Assembly (NCBI RefSeq): GCF_000219125.1
Contig: NZ_AFGF01000081.1
Span: 16,673-80,672 of the forward strand
Direction of reading: 5' to 3'
From: Acetonema longum DSM 6540
GTDB lineage: Bacteria > Bacillota > Negativicutes > Sporomusales > Acetonemataceae
DNA length: 64,000 bases
Positions 43,404-52,159 of the stretch are shown piece by piece; the first letter of the stretch is position 1; every line of letters begins with the position of its first letter. The translations under genes and the position numbers were made by a program. Below the pieces are notes generated by a model that did no database searches, was not told the DNA's origin, and saw only the letters and a list, made by a program, of their open reading frames with translations.

Positions 43404-43626
43404 CCTCAAAATTTAGGACTTTTCGGAAGAACAGATACTTGCCGCTGACTTCCTGACAAGCCGAAAAGTCCCTTAAATTTTTCGCGGTCCCAAGATGCTT
43501 CGCATCTCTCTATTTCCTCAAATTCAGGACTTTTCGGAAGAATAGATACTTGCTGCTGACTTCCTGACAACCCGAAAAATCCCTTAAATTTTTCGCGGTC
43601 CCGAGATGCTTCGCATCTCTCTGTCT
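43404..43626. repeat. Tandem pair of a 111-bp repeat at the end of the FAD subunit gene
   Basis: Two copies (about 43404-43514 and 43516-43626) with period 111, containing aggacttttcggaaga, tgacttcctgaca, ccttaaatttttcgcggtcc and agatgcttcgcatctctct. Each has inverted ends (aggacttttcgg / ccgaaaagtccct). Because 111 is divisible by three, both read through in frame as 37 residues. Confidence 0.85.
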
Positions 43627-44401
43627 CTTCAATTGCCCGTTTTACCAGTACCCGGCACATAGCCTGCCGGTATTCGGCCGTACCCCGCAGATTGGCCCCG
43701 AAGGACAGCTCAGCCGCTGCTGTTTCCGCTGCCTGAGCGATAGTGTCCTCATTCACGCCCCGTGATAAAATCGCGACGGCACCGGCGGCTTCCATCGCCC
43801 GCTGGGGTCTGGCGCCGACCACTACCCGCCAGTCTTTGTCTAACACCGAGGCGGCAGCCGTCAGTATCGGGTAATCGGAGGCTGAATTGCGGAGACTTTG
43901 ATAAGCGGCTTTCCGGCCGTTTTTATGAATATAAATACGCACCAGAATATCCTGCTGCAGGGGCTGTTCCAAAAATGCCGCCAGAGGCATCCGTCCACCC
44001 TTAAACAGTTCCACTTCGGTATCTAGAACCAACAACGCTGTAATTAAATCCGAGAAGCCATATTTAGAAAACACCGTGGCCCCCACTGTCGCCACATTGC
44101 GAAACTGCACACCAATGATCTGGCTGACCGCCTTGACCAAAGCGCCGTTAAAATGGTTCGCAGCCGCCGGATGAACCTCCAGATCCCGCAGAGTCGTCAT
44201 GGCACCGATTTCGATCCTGTCAGCCGTATCCTTGATATACTGCAGGTCCAATCGGGATAAATCAATACCGGTGGGAATCTTGCGGGGCGATAGCCGCAAA
44301 AAGGCGCAGCCGCCCAGGACAGCATTGCTCCGGTTGGATGTTAATGCCTGATAAGCCTCTTCCAGTGTAGCCGGCTGCACCAAGTTCAGTACAGTAAGCA
44401 T
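43406..44401 (-). CDS. Xanthine dehydrogenase-type FAD-binding subunit with repeat-encoded tail
   Basis: A 331-residue subunit. The FAD-binding part starts with NLVQPATLEEAYQAL and includes the AVLGGCAFLRL loop and VATVGATVFSKYGFSDLI. The normal family ending, VLVKRAIEE, lies near residue 255-265. The last about 70 residues are two copies of a 37-residue unit (CEASRDREKFKGFFGLSGSQ, then QVSILPKSPEF) encoded by a nucleotide repeat. The tail is thus an addition; its effect is unknown. The ATG at 44401 has GGAAGAG upstream. It is the first gene of the operon. Confidence 0.85.
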   Translation of the reverse strand: MLTVLNLVQPATLEEAYQALTSNRSNAVLGGCAFLRLSPRKIPTGIDLSRLDLQYIKDTADRIEIGAMTTLRDLEVHPAAANHFNGALVKAVSQIIGVQFRNVATVGATVFSKYGFSDLITALLVLDTEVELFKGGRMPLAAFLEQPLQQDILVRIYIHKNGRKAAYQSLRNSASDYPILTAAASVLDKDWRVVVGARPQRAMEAAGAVAILSRGVNEDTIAQAAETAAAELSFGANLRGTAEYRQAMCRVLVKRAIEETERCEASRDREKFKGFFGLSGSQQQVSILPKSPEFEEIERCEASWDREKFKGLFGLSGSQRQVSVLPKSPKF

Positions 44402-44614
44402 CTTTTTTCTCTTCCCCTTCCTGATTGCTACGGAAGCACGAATAAATATTTGAAATACCCGGCTTATGTTCGTATGGATATTATCCGGAAAATACTTGAT
44501 AAACTATACTCAAACCGGCTTTTCAGTCTGTAACACAACTAACATAATAACAAAAAAGTTCGGATACCGCCACCCATAAAAATATTCGCATAATCGAAAC
44601 CGCCGGCAGGCGAA

Positions 44615-44654
44615 AAAAGCAATGCCCGGACAAGATCGTCCAGGCATTGCTTTT
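44615..44654 (-). terminator. Terminator after the chemoreceptor gene
   Basis: AAAAGCAATGCC and GGCATTGCTTTT form a 12-pair stem. It lies 80 bases after the stop of the minus-strand receptor gene (44736). The rest of the 334-base gap up to the xdh operon promoter shows no gene. Confidence 0.75.
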
Positions 44655-44735
44655 GCGGGTGGTCTGCAGGTTGCGTCTCAACAGCGCGGTCTGCCCGATT
44701 CATTCTATATTCGGTGACAGGCCGACCCGCTTTCC

Positions 44736-46703
44736 TTACAGCCGGAAATCAACGACTGTACTTTGCAGATTGGCAGCCATTCTCGCCAGTTCGGCAGTGG
44801 CGGCTCCGATTTCCTCCACCGCCGCATTTTGTTCCTGACTGGCGGCAGCCACATGCTGGGCGCTGGACGCGTTGGTCTGGGCCGCGTCGACAATGCCGTC
44901 CACCGCATCTTCCATAGCGCGGATGCTCCGCTCCTGATCTTCCGTCAGGGCTACGATTTGCGCCACCTGAACCCCCATATGGTTCACTGCTTCGTAAATT
45001 TCCCGGAAGGCGGCGCCCGACGCCTCCACCGCCTCCACTCCGGCGCCAACCTCGCGGCTGCCTTTTTCCATGGCCACCACCGCTTCGCTGGTCTCGTTCT
45101 GGATGGCGCTTACGATAGCGGCAATCTCCTTGGCCGCCGCCTCCGATTGTTCGGCCAGCTTGCGCACTTCCACCGCCACCACGGCGAAGCCCCGGCCCTG
45201 TTCACCGGCCCGGGCCGCTTCAATGGCCGCATTCAGCGCCAGCAGATTAGTCTGGCCGGTCAAGCCGGTTATAACATCAATAATCTGGCCGATCTGATGC
45301 GATTTTTTCCCCAGGGAATTAATGCTCTCCGCTGCCTGCCCCACATTTTCCCGGATCCGGTTCATGACATTCGTTGCCTGAGAAATATGGACGGCTCCGT
45401 TCTTAGCCGCCTGCTCGCTTTGCTCTGACACCCCCGCCACCGTATGGGCCGCCGTCGCCGTCTGATTGCTGGCCCTCACCGCCTGGGCAATCAGTTCCCC
45501 TGACTTGTGGGCGAGGTCTACTTGTGACGCCGCGCCTGCCGCTACCATCTGAATATTCCCAGCCACCTGCTGAGAGGCCTTGCCCACCTCCGACGCCGAT
45601 GCCGACAGTTCCTCGGCTGTGGCCGATACCGATTGGGTCGCCGTCATGGTCTGGCCAATAATACTGCGCAACGACTCCGTCATAGTCTGGAAAGCCGCCG
45701 CCAGCTCATTAACTTCTCGCACACCGCGGACATCTGCCCTCTGGGACAGATCGCCCTGGGCAATACGGCCGGCCACCTCCACCAGCCGCTCCAACGGTTT
45801 ACTGATATTCCCCGCCATCAGGAATCCGATCCATACCGCCAGCAGCACTGCCAGCAACGTGACTGCCACGACGCTATAAGTCACTTGATACAGGGTGCTG
45901 AAAACCTCGTCCACCGGCTCATAAGCAATGACGCCCCACTTGTACTTATCCACCGGCGTATACACCACCAGCGCCTGTTCGCCGCGGCTCGATTCTGCTT
46001 CAACAAAACCATTCTCATTAGCGGCGGTTTGCACCAAATGCGCCGGAACCGGGACAGTCTCTTTTTTCAGCACCCGTTCCTTCACCGGATGAGCGATCAG
46101 GGTCCCTTGGTTATCCACCACGTCCACATAACCGCTCTGGCCCAGGCGCACCTTATCCGCAATCTCCCAAACCGCCTTCAGGGAAATATCAGCCGCCAAC
46201 ACGCCCACATTCGCTCCCGCCGCATCTTTTATCGGTACCGACACCGTAAGGCAGGGCGCGTTGGTAAACGCTGAAATATATACATCCGTGAAAAAGACCT
46301 TGCCCTGAATAGCCTCCTGAAAATAGGGACGATCACCCCGATAGGCCACGTTGCCCGACGTCCTGGCAATCTGCATCCCGGTGGCGTCCATCGCAAAAAT
46401 CAGCTCGAACTGAGGATTTTTCTGCTGTGCCGCCACGATCATCTCCCGAATCGCCGCTCTGTCCAGCGTCCGCGCCGCCGGAACCGCTGCCAGCGCCTCC
46501 ACCAGTCCCCGGGAGTTATCCACCATTTGCCTGATCTGCTCCCCAATCTGGCGGCTCACAATCTTATTATCATGGATCGTCGTCTCCCGGGTTGAGTGGA
46601 AATTCAGATACCAGGTGACGCCTCCTCCCGCAGCAGCCGGTAGTAAAGCAAACAAAAGGAACAAGGTAATCAATCTCGCCTGCAGACTCATTCTTTTCAA
46701 CAT
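44736..46703 (-). CDS. Methyl-accepting chemotaxis protein with dCache-type sensor
   Basis: A 655-residue receptor. Membrane segment 1 ([18 protein letters not shown]) and segment 2 ([18 protein letters not shown], near 285) flank a periplasmic Cache-type sensor ([38 protein letters not shown]). A HAMP domain follows ([20 protein letters not shown]) and then a long signalling domain with the hairpin tip [20 protein letters not shown]. The ATG at 46703 is preferred because GGAAGGGGG lies upstream. Cache sensors bind small ligands such as amino or carboxylic acids; the ligand here is unknown. Confidence 0.9.
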   Translation of the reverse strand: MLKRMSLQARLITLFLLFALLPAAAGGGVTWYLNFHSTRETTIHDNKIVSRQIGEQIRQMVDNSRGLVEALAAVPAARTLDRAAIREMIVAAQQKNPQFELIFAMDATGMQIARTSGNVAYRGDRPYFQEAIQGKVFFTDVYISAFTNAPCLTVSVPIKDAAGANVGVLAADISLKAVWEIADKVRLGQSGYVDVVDNQGTLIAHPVKERVLKKETVPVPAHLVQTAANENGFVEAESSRGEQALVVYTPVDKYKWGVIAYEPVDEVFSTLYQVTYSVVAVTLLAVLLAVWIGFLMAGNISKPLERLVEVAGRIAQGDLSQRADVRGVREVNELAAAFQTMTESLRSIIGQTMTATQSVSATAEELSASASEVGKASQQVAGNIQMVAAGAASQVDLAHKSGELIAQAVRASNQTATAAHTVAGVSEQSEQAAKNGAVHISQATNVMNRIRENVGQAAESINSLGKKSHQIGQIIDVITGLTGQTNLLALNAAIEAARAGEQGRGFAVVAVEVRKLAEQSEAAAKEIAAIVSAIQNETSEAVVAMEKGSREVGAGVEAVEASGAAFREIYEAVNHMGVQVAQIVALTEDQERSIRAMEDAVDGIVDAAQTNASSAQHVAAASQEQNAAVEEIGAATAELARMAANLQSTVVDFRL

Positions 46704-47210
46704 TGCTTTTAACCCCCTTCCGATCTTCATTATCAATGTAATTTTCGACAATAATCCCAAAAATTCCTATAATAATTTGTAAAAAAATTAATTATTATGG
46801 GAAAATAGAAAAAGGAGTTTTAGAATGTGAATCATCTCATGCCTAAGCGCATACTCGCGCATAAACGACTATCATTGCACCCCTTGCTGCCTATTATCTG
46901 TTAGCCGCCGTTAACGGCCATTGCCGCCATGCTGTCTTTATGATAAGATAAATTTTGTCGACACAAAGTGAATGAATGTCTGGAGTAAACGTGACTCAAA
47001 TATGTCCAACCTACATTAGACAATCGGGAGTCAAACACTGCACAGCTGTCGGGCCGTCACCGAACGGATGGCAAAAATGCAGCTAAGGCGCCCACCTGTG
47101 AGAGCGCAGGTTTGGACATATACGAGAACGTATTTCGGACAATCAGGTTTACGATAAAGGGCTTGCCGCGAGGCAGGTCCTTTTCGCTGTCAAGAAATAT
47201 CCGTTATAGC
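46704..47210. other. Non-coding stretch with inverted repeat 47000-47012/47108-47121
   Basis: About 500 bases with no convincing gene. It contains the inverted pair ATATGTCCAACCT and AGGTTTGGACATAT roughly 95 bases apart, and a smaller hairpin (AAAGGGCTTGCC/GGCAGGTCCTTT) at 47156-47184. It could be a structured RNA or decayed sequence. Confidence 0.35.
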
Positions 47211-47244
47211 AACAAGACCTGGACCATGCAATCCAGGTCTTGTT
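47211..47244 (-). terminator. Terminator after the CBO0543-like gene
   Basis: AACAAGACCTGGA and TCCAGGTCTTGTT form a near-perfect stem 14 bases past the stop at 47258. Confidence 0.75.
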
Positions 47245-47257
47245 GCAAAATATGGAG

Positions 47258-47791
47258 TTAATCTCTTTCATCATTCTTTGATTTGTCCCTAAAAGGCTTT
47301 GTCGCTGCCGGTTGAAGGTTATATTTGGTTCGACTTTCAGTCTTGAGCAATACATCGTCCTGCCACATTTGATAGCCATAAATTACAGCTGCATGCAGCA
47401 GCGTGACCAGCAATGCTGAAAAAGGAGACATGTTAAAATCAACGATTCCTCTGCTTGGTAAAAAGTAAGCCAGGAGAAAGAAATTAAAAAATATATCCAA
47501 AATTGTATTGGTAATCATATATAGCCCGAAACGTCCATGGGTGAATTTAAAGGTCCATATTGTCAATACAGGCATGACCCCATAAAAAAGCGGTAGCATC
47601 TGGCTGAAAGGATAGGTCGGTTCGCGGGTAGCCCAGACCCCCAGCCGGATTCCAATATCGCCAATCATGGTAGCCAGCACAACCGCAAACATGGCAACCG
47701 GCATCCAGCGTTTAACCTCTTCTTTCTTCATGAAGAAAAGAGTCAGCCAGGGAGCTACGGCTAATGACCACATAATAAAGCTATTGCTCAT
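47258..47791 (-). CDS. Multipass membrane protein, CBO0543-like
   Basis: A 177-residue protein with five or so membrane helices (for example MPVAMFAVVLATMIGDIGI, YMITNTILDIFFNFFLLAYF, SALLVTLLHAAVIYGYQM). The layout resembles the CBO0543 family of unknown function found in spore formers. The C-terminus is basic. No clear ribosome binding site beyond a short AGGGGTGATTGG upstream of the start. Confidence 0.55.
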   Translation of the reverse strand: MSNSFIMWSLAVAPWLTLFFMKKEEVKRWMPVAMFAVVLATMIGDIGIRLGVWATREPTYPFSQMLPLFYGVMPVLTIWTFKFTHGRFGLYMITNTILDIFFNFFLLAYFLPSRGIVDFNMSPFSALLVTLLHAAVIYGYQMWQDDVLLKTESRTKYNLQPAATKPFRDKSKNDERD

Positions 47792-48028
47792 CCAATCACC
47801 CCTATACCTTATCGCTGCAATTAGCTTTACTCACATCCTGAATAATATGCACTGCGGTTTAGCGAATATCTCTGTTGCTATCTATGAATAGATTCAAGAA
47901 ATTCAGCTTTATCGGCGCTGATTGCGGGAAAATTCGGGACATGCGGCGAATATAGGTTTTTGATTTCTGCAGTTATGCTCGGTACGGGCATATTGGAATA
48001 CACCGGCAACATGTAAGGAGTGAAATCG

Positions 48029-48364
48029 ATGGCAACAACAATGGATTTTGCAGAGTACGTCTGCGACCAAATTAAAGACTGCGGATATGTCCGTTGCAAG
48101 AAGATGTTCGGCGAATATATGGTCTATATAAATGATAAGCCAATTTTGCTTGTCTGTGACAATACGGTTTTCGTAAAAATACTGCCTTGCCTTGATGCAC
48201 TCATGGTAAACGCCGAGAAAGGGTTTCCCTACGACGGGGCAAAAGAACATTACATCTTGGATATTGATAATGCCGATTTCGCCACGGAAGTCGTGAATAT
48301 TTTAGAACCTGTTACCCCGCTGCCGAAGCCGAGGAAAAAGAAGATCAAACCGGAAATGTGTTAA
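48029..48364 (+). CDS. TfoX N-terminal domain protein
   Basis: A 111-residue protein matching the TfoX/Sxy N-terminal domain: DFAEYVCDQIKDCGYV, RCKKMFGEYMVYIND, KPILLVCDNTVFVKI, and a Lys-rich tail (PRKKKIKPEMC). In Proteobacteria the two-domain protein regulates competence; stand-alone N domains have no settled role. AAGGAGTG precedes the ATG at 48029. Confidence 0.82.
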   Translation: MATTMDFAEYVCDQIKDCGYVRCKKMFGEYMVYINDKPILLVCDNTVFVKILPCLDALMVNAEKGFPYDGAKEHYILDIDNADFATEVVNILEPVTPLPKPRKKKIKPEMC

Positions 48365-48396
48365 TAAAATCTCCTCAACCGTTCTAATATTCTTAT

Positions 48397-48446
48397 CGGT
48401 GCCCCCGGGAGGACTCGAACCACCGACATGCGGTTTAGGAGACTTA
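48397..48446 (-). other. 3' half of a tRNA-Arg (CCT) gene, possible attachment-site scar
   Basis: Read on the minus strand: CTCCTAA anticodon loop, ACCGC stem side, variable region, GGTTCGAGTC T-loop and an acceptor-like CGGGGGCACC end. The 5' half (D arm, acceptor strand and first anticodon stem strand) is missing; similarity starts exactly at the anticodon loop. No complete tRNA-Arg gene is in this window. Confidence 0.65.
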
Positions 48447-48507
48447 AAGGCCAACCGGGACGGCTCAACGGAACCGTCCCCCCGATTCCTAATCCGTACA
48501 ACTGATT

Positions 48508-48547
48508 AAGACGAAAGGACCTGCCGGGCGGCAAGTCCTTTCGTCTT
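48508..48547 (-). terminator. Terminator after the NUDIX gene
   Basis: AAGACGAAAGGAC and GTCCTTTCGTCTT form a 13-pair stem extended inward by GCC/GGC, 16 bases past the stop at 48564. Confidence 0.75.
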
Positions 48548-48563
48548 ACATACTATAATGGCT

Positions 48564-49049
48564 TCATAAAATCTCCTCAAGATAATCGATTAGAGGATGA
48601 AGTTTGTGCTCACGCTGCAACGTATATATCTTTTCCTTGTCCATCCACTGTGCGTCGGCAACTTCATCGTCCTGTAACGTAAGGAATTCTATCGACGGAT
48701 TGGCATGAAATAACCACACATCGTAAAAATCCTGGGTTTGTTCTCGCCGGATCTGATAAACCAGTTTCGCAGGGGTGGTTTCAAGATTCAGGCCCAATTC
48801 TTCATATACTTCCCGCAACGCCCCCTGCAGGCTGCTTTCTCCCAACAGCACCGAGCCTCCGGTACATTCCCAGCACAGGGGATATGGTTTATTGGATTGA
48901 CGCTGGGACATGAGATAATGACCCTGGTCATTTACAACCCAAGCGCTCACTACAAGATGATAATAGCCTTCCGGAATTGGCTCTCCCCGTTTTTGCGTCA
49001 AGCCGATTTTATTGCGATCCCCGTCGTATAAATCCCATAGTTCTTCCAT
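48564..49049 (-). CDS. NUDIX hydrolase
   Basis: A 161-residue hydrolase acting on nucleoside diphosphate-linked compounds. The NUDIX box is complete: GSVLLGE, then seven residues, then REVYEELGL. The N-terminus (ELWDLYDGDRNKIG) is typical of the isopentenyl-diphosphate isomerase-like/YfcD branch. ATG 49049 follows GGAGG by six bases; the alternative ATG at 49055 is adjacent to it. Substrate unknown. Confidence 0.85.
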   Translation of the reverse strand: MEELWDLYDGDRNKIGLTQKRGEPIPEGYYHLVVSAWVVNDQGHYLMSQRQSNKPYPLCWECTGGSVLLGESSLQGALREVYEELGLNLETTPAKLVYQIRREQTQDFYDVWLFHANPSIEFLTLQDDEVADAQWMDKEKIYTLQREHKLHPLIDYLEEIL

Positions 49050-49657
49050 AGGCATCCTCCATGTTAATAATCTAAATTATTGCCGCAAAACATACGGATA
49101 ATGTAAATTGAAACTGCGGAGAACGAATGTCTATATCCATCAAATTACTGATTGGCCTAAATTTAGCTGGAATGATGCGGTCTTATCCAGAGTATCGGAC
49201 CGTGTTTTTTCGTTTACTATCGATATATCACTTAAGATGCTTTTTCATCCATTGTTTAAAAAAGTTCATTAACTGTATATGAACAAAATCAATCGCAAGT
49301 ATATCTACAATATTTAACTATACCATAACACCGCGAAAATCTCTATTTCACTTAAAAGACTAAAGACAATGAAGCGGGCATTGTCCCAACCACGAAAAAG
49401 TCCCCAGTCCGGCCTTGGATAAATAAATTAAGACTAGGCTTTTTGTTCTTAAATATCGCAGCAGTAACCGTCAAAGCATACAAACAAGAAAACGGCAAAG
49501 CTCCGATTTTCTGAAGTCTTGCCGCTCTAATAGATTGCCATGGGGTCATATTGTCAATAGATTGAATTTTTCAACTTCATTCCTTGCATGTAGCTCACGA
49601 AAGCAATATAATTGAATCGTCAACTGGAATATTTTACCACAAGGGGAGTGTTTATTA
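49050..49657. other. AT-rich non-coding stretch
   Basis: About 600 bases with lower G+C than the surroundings and no supported gene. A 65-codon minus-strand open frame (49352-49549) lacks a ribosome binding site. Nothing else was recognised apart from the promoter region expected for the beta-barrel gene. Confidence 0.4.
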
Positions 49658-50323
49658 GTGAGAAGAATATTATGGTGCACCATCTTGACCATAATCTTAG
49701 CCAGTGGTATTGTCTCTGCTGCTCCGCAAATTGATTTCGAACAGGAAAAAACCTCCATCGACATTGGTGTAATCCGTTCCGAGCTAGAAACATCGGATAG
49801 CGGTGGTTCTATCGACTGGGATAAAAAATCAAATTTGGATTTCGGCATTACGACAGGTTTAAGCGAAAAGGTTGCGCTACAATATAAATATCAAAATTTA
49901 GATTCGGGCGATGGTTACTTGCTCACTCCTAACGATACAGTCGACAGCAAGGTACACGAACTGAATGTGTTGTGCAAATTAGATTCAAATTTTTATGCCT
50001 TTTTGGGTGTGCAACGTCTGTCCGGTGATTTAAGCGTACCGGGGGCAGGGTCTTTAGATATTGATTCAACGACAGTTGCTCAAATCGGCGTTACCGGCAC
50101 CACTAATCTTGCCGACAAACTTACTGGATGGGCAACTGCCGCTGTTGGCAACGATAACTATTCTTATGAGATTGGTCTTGGCTATGAGATAGCTGACAAT
50201 ACAGACATCAATCTATTCTATCGCTACAAAGAGTTCAGTGATCTCGAATTTAAAGATATTTCGGGATATGAGTTTGACGCTAAAAGCAAGGGCTTTGGTG
50301 CAGGTGTAACGTTCAAGTTCTAA
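49658..50323 (+). CDS. Outer-membrane beta-barrel protein
   Basis: A 221-residue protein with a signal peptide (ILWCTILTIILASGIVSAA) and then alternating strands (VALQYKYQNL; NLFYRYKEF) ending GAGVTFKF, with the terminal Phe of a BAM-recognised barrel. Acidic loops are frequent. The size suggests an 8-10 strand barrel. It starts at GTG 49658 with AGGGGAG nine bases upstream. It indicates an outer membrane. Ligand or function is unknown. Confidence 0.75.
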   Translation: MRRILWCTILTIILASGIVSAAPQIDFEQEKTSIDIGVIRSELETSDSGGSIDWDKKSNLDFGITTGLSEKVALQYKYQNLDSGDGYLLTPNDTVDSKVHELNVLCKLDSNFYAFLGVQRLSGDLSVPGAGSLDIDSTTVAQIGVTGTTNLADKLTGWATAAVGNDNYSYEIGLGYEIADNTDINLFYRYKEFSDLEFKDISGYEFDAKSKGFGAGVTFKF

Positions 50324-50345
50324 GCTTAAAGCTACCAGTTGACCG

Positions 50346-50374
50346 ATAAGGAGACGGGCATTCCGTCTCCTTAT
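50346..50374 (+). terminator. Terminator after the beta-barrel gene
   Basis: AAGGAGACGG and CCGTCTCCTT stem with TTGTTT following, 25 bases after the stop codon. Confidence 0.75.
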
Positions 50375-50553
50375 TGTTTCAAAACCCGCCTATCCGCCGG
50401 GTTTGAATCTATTCTGTAAGCCATTCCGTAGCGGTATAATGATACCATTTTTTTATGTTAGTCCTTCGCCTTACCCTCTTTGGAAGAAGTAATTACTAGG
50501 TCCATATTATCAAAAAAATCAAGTCTTGGAGGTGCTAGGCGCAACTTGCCATA

Positions 50554-50588
50554 ATAAAAGGGTTCGCATCTCTGCGAACCCTTTTATT
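50554..50588 (-). terminator. Terminator after tRNA-Val
   Basis: AATAAAAGGGTTCGCA and TGCGAACCCTTTTATT form a 16-pair stem immediately downstream of the minus-strand tRNA. Confidence 0.8.
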
Positions 50589-50591
50589 TCC

Positions 50592-50666
50592 TGGTGGGGC
50601 ATGCTGGTTTCGAACCAGCGGCCTCTTGAATGTGAATCAAGCGCTCTCCCACTGAGCTAATACCCC
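50592..50666 (-). tRNA. tRNA-Val (CAC)
   Basis: A 75-base gene with encoded CCA. Acceptor GGGGTAT pairs with ATGCCCC; D arm TAGCTCAGTGGGAGAGC; anticodon loop TTCACAT gives CAC; T-loop GGTTCGAAACC. Confidence 0.93.
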
Positions 50667-50742
50667 ATATCAAAATGTAGATATAGTATACCATAAACGA
50701 GAGGATTTATCTAGCGGTAATAAGCTTTCTTTGTCGGGTTTT

Positions 50743-51321
50743 TCACTCCATTATGTATACTTTGATGTTCCTGCGTCCAAAAATCAGAGCCTCACGCCGG
50801 TTTTCAAAAGCTAGGTCGATTTTGTTGCCTTTAATGGAACTGCCGATGTCGTCGGCTACGGCGTAGCCATAGTCTTCTATGTACAGGCGGGTGCCCAGGG
50901 GAATCACTGTGGGGTCCACTGCTACCAGACCATGTCGCAGGCGGTGGCCGCGTTTAGTGTAATTCCCCGTATTGGGGTCCTGGGAGGTATAGGCTGAAGC
51001 GTTCATGGTCAATGCTTGTTTGTATTGATCGGGTTTGGCAGAGGCTTCTTTCAGTTTTCCCAACACCTTTAAGTCTGCCTGACCGGTAGCTGGCAGGTTA
51101 AAGGCTTTTTGCACTTTTTTCACGGCTTCGCCGGTGGCTGGGCCGAATACGCCGTCTACCCAGCCGGGATAAAAACCTGTATCGGCCAGGAGCTGCTGCA
51201 GCTGCTGCACTGCCTGGCCCCTGTCGCCGGCAGCCAGGGGCTTGTCCTCACTTGCCGCAAAAGAAATGCCAGTAAAGGCCAGCAAACAGCAGAGTATAGC
51301 CAGAAGAAATTTGGATCGCAC
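50743..51321 (-). CDS. Exported peptidoglycan-binding and 3D-domain protein
   Basis: A 192-residue protein with a signal peptide (FLLAILCCLLAFTGISFAA). Residues about 30-90 are a PG_binding_1 domain (AVQQLQQLLADTGFYPG; VDGVFGPATGEAVKKVQ). The C-terminal half is a 3D domain (NASAYTSQDPNTGNYT; GLVAVDPTVIPLGTRLYIED; VADDIGSSIKGNKIDLAF). It would remodel the wall as a lytic transglycosylase-like enzyme. GTG start at 51321 with AAAGGAGAC upstream. No riboswitch is seen here, unlike the 3D protein at 35201. Confidence 0.9.
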   Translation of the reverse strand: MRSKFLLAILCCLLAFTGISFAASEDKPLAAGDRGQAVQQLQQLLADTGFYPGWVDGVFGPATGEAVKKVQKAFNLPATGQADLKVLGKLKEASAKPDQYKQALTMNASAYTSQDPNTGNYTKRGHRLRHGLVAVDPTVIPLGTRLYIEDYGYAVADDIGSSIKGNKIDLAFENRREALIFGRRNIKVYIME

Positions 51322-51472
51322 TATGATGTCTCCTTTTGCCTTGGCCGGTATTCCTGCCGGCCTTTTTCCTGTCCTGTAGTCTATTTTACTATAGGATCAG
51401 GTGGCGAGAAAAGGAGAAAATTCGCTAAAAGCAGGAATTTAAAAAGGAAATTTCAGGGCTCCAGACACAGAA

Positions 51473-52159
51473 TCAAAAGGGCATAATCCCCAATCGCATC
51501 ATAAGCAAACCGAAAGTCACGGCCATAAAACCGGCTAACAGGGTATAGTCTTTAAAAGACAAGGCCACGTTGGCGATAAAACTGCGCTTGCCGGCGGCAA
51601 AGCCTCTCAGCTCCAGGGACATGGCCATGGTTTCCGAGCGGCTGATGGAACGCAGCACCAGTGGCTGAACCACGGTAATATAAGACATGAATTTGTGCAC
51701 CAGGCTGCCCCGGCTGGAGTAGCCGCGGCAGGCTTGAGCCTCCTGTACGGCCCGGCTTTCGGCCAGGAGGTCGGGAACGAAGCGAAGGGCTGCGGTAAAC
51801 ATGAAGGCAAACTCATAGGGAATGCGGCACTGACTGACCAGGGCGGTGGTCAGGTCCTGGATGCGTGTGGTGGCCAGGAGAATAATAAAGGCAAAGCACA
51901 TGATGAACATCCGGAAAGCAGCGGCTACCGCCGCTGTCATATCCGTTCCCAGCAGGTACTGCAATCCGATCAGGAAGACTCCCACCAGGCTCAGGCCCAC
52001 CAGTGTCTTAACGCCTTTGGCGAAACCTGCCCCCAATAAAACCAGGAGGGCCATAACCAGGGTCAGCCCCCCCAGCGCCAACGGCGATTTCAGAAGAAAG
52101 GCCCATACGGTGATCAGGAAGGTCGCTGCCAGCTTGGTTAAAGGCGCAATTCTACGCAT
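51473..52159 (-). CDS. ecfT: ECF transporter transmembrane protein EcfT
   Basis: A 228-residue inner-membrane protein that joins the S component to the ATPases. It has about five membrane helices and the two conserved coupling motifs, AQACRG near residue 145 and SLELRG near 187 (variants of A-R-G). GGAGGAG precedes the ATG, which overlaps the preceding ATPase gene by eight bases. Last gene of a four-gene operon. Confidence 0.88.
   Translation of the reverse strand: MRRIAPLTKLAATFLITVWAFLLKSPLALGGLTLVMALLVLLGAGFAKGVKTLVGLSLVGVFLIGLQYLLGTDMTAAVAAAFRMFIMCFAFIILLATTRIQDLTTALVSQCRIPYEFAFMFTAALRFVPDLLAESRAVQEAQACRGYSSRGSLVHKFMSYITVVQPLVLRSISRSETMAMSLELRGFAAGKRSFIANVALSFKDYTLLAGFMAVTFGLLMMRLGIMPF

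Noticed and set aside
49352..49549. Minus-strand 65-codon open frame between the NUDIX and beta-barrel genes
   Set aside because: No ribosome binding site, no recognisable family and unusual composition for a protein; kept as non-coding.
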